Source: Streptococcus halichoeri (GTDB taxonomy: Bacteria; Bacillota; Bacilli; Lactobacillales; Streptococcaceae). From it: DNA of 35,783 bases. A program made the position numbers and the translations under genes. Where the stretch lies: contig NZ_WLZU01000022.1 of the NCBI RefSeq assembly GCF_009870755.1, positions 1 to 35,783 on the forward strand. Reading direction: 5' to 3'. The notes under the pieces were generated by a model. It searched no databases, was not told where the DNA came from, and worked only from the letters and a program-made list of their open reading frames with translations. Each line of letters begins with the position of its first letter. Within the stretch, counting starts at the first letter, position 1. Shown here piece after piece: positions 7,544-13,947 of the stretch.

Positions 7544-7570
7544 CTGACCTTCAATATATATATATATACT
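7544..7570 (+). promoter_or_regulatory. Promoter of M-like gene 2, with (AT)7 in the spacer
   Basis: CTGACC (7544-7549) and TATACT (7565-7570) are separated by 15 nt, 6 nt fewer than in the paralogue, entirely because of the shorter AT tract. Flanking sequences (TGACCTtcA upstream, ACTGTTTCTTGCTGC downstream) are conserved. Confidence 0.6.
7554..7568 (+). repeat. Dinucleotide repeat (AT)7 in the M-like 2 promoter
   Basis: Fifteen bases of perfect alternating AT, corresponding to the (AT)10 tract of the upstream paralogue. The three-unit difference changes the -35 to -10 distance. Confidence 0.9.
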
Positions 7571-7623
7571 GTTTCTTGCTGCAAACTAGCAGAGAAACGA
7601 GAGAAACTAAGGAGAAAAAAGAA

Positions 7624-9273
7624 ATGGCAAAAGGTCATTTGGGGAAAAAAGCAGTACTCGCAAGCCTCATCGTTAGCGCAGGATTGCTAAGCAATCAGGG
7701 AGTCGTGAAGGGGAACAGCGAAAGTCCTTTGACAAAACATGCGTTGGAGTTCTCTAATAAAGCTAAACAGCTTTCTGCCACCCTTACTAATTTATCTGGT
7801 CGTGCAATAAGTAATGGATCAGTCAATACAACTAATGTTCAGCAATATTGGTCAATATTTTCAGAATTGGAAGCAGAGCTAGAAAAGATTACCCATGAGA
7901 AAGATTTAATCAATGCCCGATGGGCGCTTGATCATGCTCTTGGAGAAACAATTGATTACAGGAAAAAGCTTGACAAACAGACTAAAGAGAATGAGAAATT
8001 AACTTCAGAGATTGAAAAAGCAAAAGAAAAGAATGAAAAGCTAAAAGCTGAACAAGAAAAAGTTAGAGCTCAACTAGCAGACTCAACCAAGGGCAATATT
8101 GAGTTAAAAGCTCAGATGGAAAAACTTCAAGAAGAAACTAAAGCAACTACTCAAAAACTCCAAGCAAGTGAAGACAAGGTTAAGGAACTTGATCAGCAAG
8201 TATCTGACGCAACACAAGAAAAACAAACTTTGCAAACACAGCTTGATAAAGAGCGGAAAGAAGCTACTGAGTTACAAGCCCAACTTCAAGCAACTGAAGC
8301 ATCTAATACTGAAGCTCAAACTCGATTGAAACAAGAGTTAGAGGCAAAGAATGCTAAAGTTAGTGAGTTAGAAGATCGAGTGACCGAATCTACTCAAAAA
8401 GTTAAAGAGCTAGAGGAGGCTCAAAAAGACGCTCAAGCTAAAGTGGCTGACTTGACCAATCAAAAGGCTGAGATTGAAGCTAAGCTACAACAACAAGGTG
8501 AGCTCAGTGCCCAAGAAAAAGCTAAACTAGAGCAAGACTTACAAGATGTTCAAGCTAAAATCACTGAAAAAGAAGAGGCTATCAAGGCACTAGAAGACAA
8601 ACTAACAGCTACTGCTAAAACCATGAAAGCTTTGGAAGATGCTAAAGCTCAAGTTGAAGAGAAGCTTAAAAATCAAAGCCAGCTTAGCGCTCAAGAAAAA
8701 GCGCTGCAAGACTTGATGACCAAACTAGAAGCTCTCAAGAAAGAGCATGGCAAAACTCCGGACACACCTCAGACTCCTGAGACGAAGCCTGAGGATCAGC
8801 CAAAAGCACCAAGCACACCAGAAACACCTCAAAAGCCCGAAGACACACCGAAAACCCCAGATGCTCCAAAAGCTCCACAAGTGCCTGAGGTCAAACCAGA
8901 AGAAAAACAAGACAAGCCAGGTGCACAAACACCTCAGGCTAAGCCTGAGAAACACAGTGTGCCATGGACAGTGTTGACTCCAGCGACTCCAAACAAGAAT
9001 GCTAAAGACAACAGTGGCAAAAATGGCAAAGACAGCAAAACCGCACAAGCACCAGTTGACAAGCAAAACAAAGGCCAAGCAGCTGCTACTAGCACACCAA
9101 GTCAAGTACCGCATTCTGCTAAGCCAGTATCAAATGCTCAACATAGAGCGAACCAATTACCTGCTACTGGTGAGGCGCCTAGCTTCTTCACAGCTGCTGC
9201 TCTGTCTGTTATTGCATCTGCAGCTGGTATTATGACTGGTAAGCGTAAAAAAGATCAATCTAGAGATGCTTAA
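7624..9273 (+). CDS. M-like coiled-coil surface protein 2 (LPATG-anchored)
   Basis: 549 residues from ATG 7624, GGAG 9 nt upstream. Signal peptide MAKGHLGKKAVLASLIVSAG..., nearly the same as in M-like 1 and also lacking YSIRK. The N-terminal 150 residues differ strongly from the paralogue, while the C-terminal coiled coil, Pro-rich wall segment, HSVPWTVLTPATP motif and anchor are almost identical: the hypervariable-N, conserved-C pattern of M families. LPATG at 512-516 is followed by a longer charged tail ending SRDA. Relative to paralogue 1 it lacks five residues (QLEKD) in the second C-repeat-like unit, which would shift the heptad phase. Tandem duplication is supported by similar promoters and by similar 3' flanks (ACTTAGTGATTA and ACTTTAGTGATTA). 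Confidence 0.9.
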   Translation: MAKGHLGKKAVLASLIVSAGLLSNQGVVKGNSESPLTKHALEFSNKAKQLSATLTNLSGRAISNGSVNTTNVQQYWSIFSELEAELEKITHEKDLINARWALDHALGETIDYRKKLDKQTKENEKLTSEIEKAKEKNEKLKAEQEKVRAQLADSTKGNIELKAQMEKLQEETKATTQKLQASEDKVKELDQQVSDATQEKQTLQTQLDKERKEATELQAQLQATEASNTEAQTRLKQELEAKNAKVSELEDRVTESTQKVKELEEAQKDAQAKVADLTNQKAEIEAKLQQQGELSAQEKAKLEQDLQDVQAKITEKEEAIKALEDKLTATAKTMKALEDAKAQVEEKLKNQSQLSAQEKALQDLMTKLEALKKEHGKTPDTPQTPETKPEDQPKAPSTPETPQKPEDTPKTPDAPKAPQVPEVKPEEKQDKPGAQTPQAKPEKHSVPWTVLTPATPNKNAKDNSGKNGKDSKTAQAPVDKQNKGQAAATSTPSQVPHSAKPVSNAQHRANQLPATGEAPSFFTAAALSVIASAAGIMTGKRKKDQSRDA

Positions 9274-9337
9274 CCTTCGCTACAAAGTCTAAACTTTAGT
9301 GATTAAACGGTTGGAGACTCTACCAACTGCTCATTCC

Positions 9338-9390
9338 AAAAACCAGCTTTTTTTCCGATAGCACTTCTTGGAAAAAAGCTGGTTTTGTTT
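9338..9390 (+). terminator. Terminator of the M-like gene pair
   Basis: AAAACCAGCTTTTTTTCC (from 9339) pairs with GGAAAAAAGCTGGTTTT (ending 9386), followed by GTTT. The near-perfect stem is symmetrical enough to work in both directions. Confidence 0.85.
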
Positions 9391-9638
9391 ATAAAATTCG
9401 GCAATGTCAAGGCAGCTTGACCTGATCACCAAACCACAAGTTTAAAAATAAAACGAAATATGACCTCGGGAGTCTATGCTGCAGATTGAGGGCAGACTAA
9501 GCTTATCATGTTTTTGCACATAACACACTCTCCAATAGCCAGTGTGGGCTTACCTACCCACGATAAAAATGATAGCACTAGCTTTCTGCTGTGCCATTAT
9601 TCCCTAAAGCATTAGCTTTTTGATAAAACCATCGTCAA
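9391..9638. other. Non-coding stretch
   Basis: I see no gene, RNA or repeat in this stretch between two terminator hairpins. Confidence 0.4.
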
Positions 9639-9684
9639 AAAAACCATCTGTTGAGACCTTGCGGCTCATAGCAGATGGTTTTTG
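9639..9684 (-). terminator. Bidirectional terminator of the redox cluster
   Basis: AAAAACCATCTG (9639-9650) pairs with CAGATGGTTTTT (9672-9683). A/T runs on both sides make it a terminator for the leftward redox genes ending at 9756, and a second stop for rightward transcription. Confidence 0.8.
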
Positions 9685-9755
9685 CTGTCTTATGTATAGT
9701 GATGTTATTCCTCGTAGGGCTTGATGTAGAGAAGTCGTTTAGGGTTTGCTGTTGG

Positions 9756-10439
9756 TTAAGCTTTTGCTAGGTAGTCCACAATAGCTTGCGCTAAGGCTTT
9801 GGCCGATTGTGGATTTTGTCCGGTAAAGACTCGGTGATCACTAGCTACGGTACTTGTGAATGGTTTACCAACTCTGACCGTGGCCCCACCTTCTCTGAGT
9901 GCACTTTCTGCTAAAAAGGGAACCATGTCTTGGGTACCATTTTTAGTTTCTTCTTCATTGCTAAAACCGGTCACTTCTTTATCAGCGATGAGGTTTTTTT
10001 CAGCAGCATCTTTGATAGGAAGCAGTCCAACAACACCGTGACAGACGGCAGAGACAATGCCTCCTTGGTCATAGATTTGGCTGGCTATTGTGGCTAAGGT
10101 CTCGGAATGCGGGAAATCCCACATGGTACCATGACCACCGGTATAGTAAATAATATCGTAGTCACTAGCTGTTACTTGATTGGGTGATAGCGAAGCGCCG
10201 AGGATTCGGTTTTGGAAGTCAGCATTACGGTAGTAAGCTAAGGAAACGTCATCCATATCTGCTAAGCTATTAGGATCCAAGGGAACATAGCCCCCTTTTG
10301 GACTGACAACGTCAATCGTGTAGCCAGCCTTTGAAAAGACATCATAGGCATGCGTTAATTCACTTAGCCATAAGCCAGTTAAGCGATCGGCGTCACCGTA
10401 AGTACCAACATTTGTCACAACCATTAAAACTTTAGTCAT
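9756..10439 (-). CDS. DJ-1/PfpI family protein (Hsp31-like, class I glutamine amidotransferase fold)
   Basis: 227 residues. The nucleophile elbow is AVCHG with Cys133-His134. Glu27 in GLWLSELTHAYDVF and the YYTGGHGTMWDFP motif (98-110) are characteristic of the Hsp31-like branch. Members act as glutathione-independent glyoxalases/deglycases or stress chaperones, detoxifying methylglyoxal and related electrophiles in the cytoplasm. It is the last gene of a leftward cluster, 12 nt after the nitroreductase, under a redox-sensing MarR-type operator. Detoxification fits this context, but I cannot choose between glyoxalase and chaperone roles. Confidence 0.85.
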   Translation of the reverse strand: MTKVLMVVTNVGTYGDADRLTGLWLSELTHAYDVFSKAGYTIDVVSPKGGYVPLDPNSLADMDDVSLAYYRNADFQNRILGASLSPNQVTASDYDIIYYTGGHGTMWDFPHSETLATIASQIYDQGGIVSAVCHGVVGLLPIKDAAEKNLIADKEVTGFSNEEETKNGTQDMVPFLAESALREGGATVRVGKPFTSTVASDHRVFTGQNPQSAKALAQAIVDYLAKA

Positions 10440-10451
10440 AGCAGCGCCTCC

Positions 10452-11084
10452 TTAATAAAATTTGGTAATATCTTTAGCATCTAATCGAACAGACTCGTAG
10501 CCTTTGTCCTTGGCGACACCCATAGCCACAATCACCACAGGCACATAGCGTTCAGGATCTAAATCAAATGCTTGAGCTAGCTGATCTTTTTCGAATCCAC
10601 CAATAGCGTTGGTGTCATAGCCATGAGCGCGTGCCACTAGCATGAGCTGCATGGCAAGCAAGCTGGCATCAATATGCACAATATGTGACATTTCTTCACG
10701 GCTAGCATTATCATAAGTCGGAACAATCTTAGCTAATTGCTCTTGCTTAACAGCCTCTGGCATCTTATTTTCTTTAACTGCTTTGCCATAGATTTCTTCA
10801 GCCCTTTCTTGACTGCGCATATCACCAAAAATAAGGATCATCGCAGCTGAGGTCTCATTTTGTAAGGTGTTAAAACGAATCAGAGGTTTTAACTTAGCCT
10901 TAGCCTCAGGGCTTTCGACTATGACTAAACGCCAAGGTTGCATGTTAACAGATGATGGCGCCTTGGCTGCTTCATCAATCATTGTTAGCATTTCATCTTT
11001 TGAAATTTTGATTTGTGGGTCAAAAGACCGGATGGAACGACGTCCAAATAAGAGGTCGTCAAATTGATTGTTTTTAAATGACAT
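10452..11084 (-). CDS. Nitroreductase family NAD(P)H-dependent flavoprotein
   Basis: 210 residues. RRSIRSFD (15-22) is the FMN-phosphate-binding N-terminal motif, and APSSVNMQPWRLVIVE (about 41-56) is the second family signature. GYDTNAIGGFEKDQL (about 154-168) is the usual flavin-pocket segment. The family reduces quinones and nitroaromatics by two-electron transfer, avoiding radical cycling. ATG start with AAAGGA about 8 nt upstream. The gene lies 128 nt after the flavin reductase and 12 nt before the DJ-1 gene, so probably co-transcribed. The physiological substrate is not evident. Confidence 0.88.
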   Translation of the reverse strand: MSFKNNQFDDLLFGRRSIRSFDPQIKISKDEMLTMIDEAAKAPSSVNMQPWRLVIVESPEAKAKLKPLIRFNTLQNETSAAMILIFGDMRSQERAEEIYGKAVKENKMPEAVKQEQLAKIVPTYDNASREEMSHIVHIDASLLAMQLMLVARAHGYDTNAIGGFEKDQLAQAFDLDPERYVPVVIVAMGVAKDKGYESVRLDAKDITKFY

Positions 11085-11211
11085 ATAACCGTCCTTTATA
11101 TTTTTTTAGAGAATGGATGATAGCTACATCACTAGCACTGGACACATCTAGCAGCAGGTGTGTGCTAGTCGCTGAGCAATTTGTAATTTGTGCTAAGCAC
11201 CGTGTGAGTTT

Positions 11212-12551
11212 TTACTCATTTAAAGCTTGAATCAAGCTAGTGAGGACACCGCTAGAAACACCAGGGAAGGCAAAAATCATTGCATTAAGCTCTTTAGCAC
11301 TAAGGCCTTGGTTAATGATCAGAGTGAGTAGGTTCACCATTTCCCCTGCTTCACCGCCTAGCATAGTAGCTCCTTTGAGGGTTTTATCACGCCCAATAAC
11401 CAGTGTTAATTTAGCATTTTCTTCGAGTTTTGTTTGGAATTTTAGTTGTTGACCAAATGGAATATCAACCACCCGGTAGTCATCAGGGTGAGCCTTAGCT
11501 TCGTCATTTGTTACGCCGACTTGTGATAGGCGTGGCATAGTAAAGACAACATTTGGAATAGCTGGGTATTGGATAGGATCACTATTTCCTAAAATGACAG
11601 AAGCGATATAGTTTGATTCGAAAGTAGCAGTTGGTGTTAATTTTGGAATTTTTTTAGAAACCACATCACCTGAAGCAAAGATATTTGGCACAGCTGTTTG
11701 CAAGTGATCATTAACCACAATGCCACCACGGTCTGTTTCAATACCTAAGGCTTCTAGTCCCAAATCTTCCGTGTTAGCAATGCGACCTGTCGCATCAAGG
11801 ATATAGTCGGTTTCTACGGTTAATCCTGAATCCGTTTTAACCACATAACTGCCATCATCTAAGGCTGTGGCTTGCGTAACTGCTTCGTTAAAGTGGAAGA
11901 CAGCTCCTTCTTCGGTTAGGGTATCAACAATTGTTTGCACGTAGTCTTTAGGGTAGGCAGCGAGTGCACGGTCACCAAACTCAATAATGTGAACTTCTGT
12001 GCCTAATTTGGTTGCCATAGTAGCAAACTCTAAGGAAATAATCCCAGCTCCGATGATAGTCATGCGTTTTGGCATCTTATCTAGACTCAAAAAGTCACGA
12101 CTGTCATGAAATTGCTCATTGCCAGGCACATTGAGACGCGCAGAGCGTTGACCTGTCGCAATAACGATTTTATCACTGGTGATTTCTTGCTTGTCCACAC
12201 CGACCGTATGGTCATCAATCAGATGTCCTTTGCCTTTGATCAAATCAATGCCTTGCGCCGCAAATAGTTGTTCCATAGCTGGTGCGTAGCTATTGATCTA
12301 TAGTCCATTAATTTTTCCCAAGAAATGTGACCAGAAGTTGCGATACCAGCTTTTTCATAACGAGAAAGTCCATCTAGATACTCAAAGGGGCTCTCTAGCA
12401 AGAACTTGGCATTACAACCATAGTTGGTACAGGTACCAGCCGTTAAGTCGCTTTCAATAATCGCAACTTTTTTACCAAATTTTCTAAGCAAAATGGCAGC
12501 GTGCCATGATGCATGTCCAGAACCTATAAAAGTAACGTCATATTGATACAT
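11212..12551 (-). pseudogene. Flavin disulfide reductase (MerA/RclA-like), frameshifted
   Basis: The frame breaks once at about 12296-12302. The N-terminal part (12240-12551) carries the FAD motif FIGSGHASWHAAILL and the redox pair GTCTNYGC (CxxxxC). The C-terminal part (reading through MEQLFAAQGIDLIKGKG) carries the NAD(P)H motif GAGIISLEFA, the FAD motif NIFASGDV and the dimerisation domain. Deleting one base in the DYRSI codons would explain the shift; restoring it reads DY-x-INSYAPAMEQL. Intact relatives (about 445-450 aa) reduce disulfides, Hg(II), Cu(II) or hypochlorite-derived products. The dimer-interface His of the usual HPT motif is missing (AFPGVSSG), so it is not a classical glutathione or lipoamide reductase. 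It is the first gene of the redox cluster. A single-base sequencing error is possible. Confidence 0.8.
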
Positions 12552-12629
12552 ATCTTTCTCCTTTTTTTGAAATGGTGGTCCCTTAAGAGTTGTTTAAACA
12601 CTCAAGAGATGGTAATATTAAATGCGTAC

Positions 12630-12649
12630 ATAAGTCGTGCACGATTTAT
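12630..12649. promoter_or_regulatory. Candidate operator for the OhrR-like repressor
   Basis: A 20-bp palindrome with a perfect 10-bp core TCGTGCACGA and ATAA/TTAT arms, with one mismatched pair. It begins about 9 nt downstream of the leftward -10 (12659-12664), over the expected transcription start, a classical repressor position. Confidence 0.65.
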
Positions 12650-12658
12650 TTAACACAA

Positions 12659-12687
12659 ATTTTAGTATAGTTAAGATTTTTTGTCAA
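12659..12687 (-). promoter_or_regulatory. Promoter of the redox-stress cluster
   Basis: On the minus strand: TTGACA (12682-12687), 17 nt, TAAAAT (12659-12664). A strong consensus promoter with the palindrome at 12630-12649 just downstream, implying tight repression until derepressed. Confidence 0.8.
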
Positions 12688-12710
12688 CGATTAGACATTT
12701 CTGCTATGAT
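12681..12710 (+). promoter_or_regulatory. Promoter of the MarR/OhrR-like gene
   Basis: TTGTCA (12681-12686), 18 nt, TATGAT (12705-12710) with an extended TG (TGCTATGAT). Its -35 overlaps that of the divergent cluster promoter. Confidence 0.65.
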
Positions 12711-12739
12711 ATATCCTATATAAAGACCAGGAGGGGCGT

Positions 12740-13180
12740 ATGACATCAGATTTAAAACTTTCACAGCAACTCTGTTTCTCATTTTATACTATTAATAAAC
12801 TGTTTCACCAACTCTACAAGCAGGTGTTAATGCCTTATGATTTGACCTATACCCAATATTTGGTTTTATTAGTATTATGGGAGAAAAATGACCGGCAACT
12901 ACACGAAGTGGGAGAATGCCTCAATCTGGCGAGCAATACGTTAACACCATTGCTTAGGCGGCTCGAACAAAAGCAGCTCATTACAAGAGTACGCTTAGAG
13001 ACCGATAAGCGCCACCTGCACATTCACTTGACCAGTCAGGGGTTACAATTATACCAGCAGCTGCAACCAGAAATCACTGATTTTTTTGCACAACTCCAGG
13101 TACTAGAGGATTATCAGCATGATCAGCTACTGCAAAATAACCAAAAACTGATTAAACTATTAGAAAATCGTTTAAGCTAG
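12740..13180 (+). CDS. MarR-family one-cysteine redox sensor (OhrR-like)
   Basis: 146 residues, ATG preceded by AGGAGG. The N-terminus LSQQLCFSFY places Cys12 where OhrR proteins carry their reactive Cys (QLCF.LY), and LTYTQYLVLLVLWE (about 35-48) continues the OhrR signature. The winged helix spans about 52-100 (LNLASNTLTPLLRRLEQKQLITR). OhrR-type regulators release DNA when the Cys is oxidised by organic peroxides or hypochlorite. It is divergent from the flavin reductase/nitroreductase/DJ-1 cluster with a palindrome between, so it most likely represses that cluster and perhaps itself. No ohr gene is present here, so the name ohrR is not assigned. Confidence 0.85.
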   Translation: MTSDLKLSQQLCFSFYTINKLFHQLYKQVLMPYDLTYTQYLVLLVLWEKNDRQLHEVGECLNLASNTLTPLLRRLEQKQLITRVRLETDKRHLHIHLTSQGLQLYQQLQPEITDFFAQLQVLEDYQHDQLLQNNQKLIKLLENRLS

Positions 13181-13947
13181 TCCCGAGCTAGAAAGAGCTT
13201 AGCTATTACCTAAAAGCAGTAAGAACCTGCGAGGAGCTTTTCTCTCTTAGGAATCAAGCTCTCAGAGCACAAAAAGGCCAAGAGCTTCCATGAGGTGCTT
13301 GGCTAAAAGGTGGTACGTCTGCTAGCTGGTGTGGGGCTGCCTGTTTACCAGTCAAGGGCAGTGTCTTTTTTAGACAAAGCACGTGTGTCACTGTCGCTGG
13401 CCACTGATTTTTCCGCTGATTTTGCAGCTTAAAGTTCTACTAGTATGTGCTTTCTAGGTGTCTGGCAGTGTTCAGACAATGAAGTACTAGTAGGCAAAGC
13501 TGACATTAAAAAACGCTTTCAAAAGACTAAAAAATCTCTGGCGAAATTGGAATGAGATGGTTAAAAAATAAGATAAGTTGCTCATCTAAGCCGCTATTTT
13601 ATGGTCATTTCCTTATTTAGTTTGAATTTTTCAGAATTGTCTTATGATTACGGGCCTGGTCTGGCTGTTTCTGCTGGGCGTGCTGGTTGGCAGGAAGGGG
13701 AGAATTTCCTTAGGAAATTGACGTGGTTTGTAAGCAATAATATTTAATTTTTAGCATTCATTTAGTTAATCTTATTTTTAATTAATAACAAACAATCTAA
13801 AAGTTCCTTGCCTTGTGCCCTTTTAATTAGCAATGGCCGGGCCTGCGCAGCTATTTTTGCTAGAAAACCTTTGTTACAAACCAATAAATGAGACCAAGTT
13901 TTTGACCCTAATTAACGACATTACTTATTATATTAAGGAGATTTTAA
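13181..13947. other. Long non-coding region with structured repeats, before the histidine-triad gene
   Basis: About 770 nt with no credible gene. It contains a hairpin GGCCAAG/CTTGGCT at about 13277-13306, the nested inverted repeat at 13425-13503, and an AT-rich stretch after 13735 that presumably holds the promoter of the lipoprotein gene. I looked for an AdcR zinc box (TTAACNNGTTAA) because histidine-triad genes are often AdcR-controlled. The best match, TCATTTAGTTAA, is weak. Confidence 0.5.
13425..13503. repeat. Nested inverted repeat
   Basis: Outer arms CAGCTT...TACTAGTA (about 13425-13444) and TACTAGTA...AAGCTG (about 13484-13502) enclose an inner stem TGTCTG/CAGACA (about 13459-13478). 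The ends do not look like a known IS, and there is no poly-T tail. Confidence 0.6.

Noticed and set aside
13735..13947. AdcR zinc box before the histidine-triad gene
   Set aside because: Best match to TTAACNNGTTAA is TCATTTAGTTAA, too weak in an AT-rich region.
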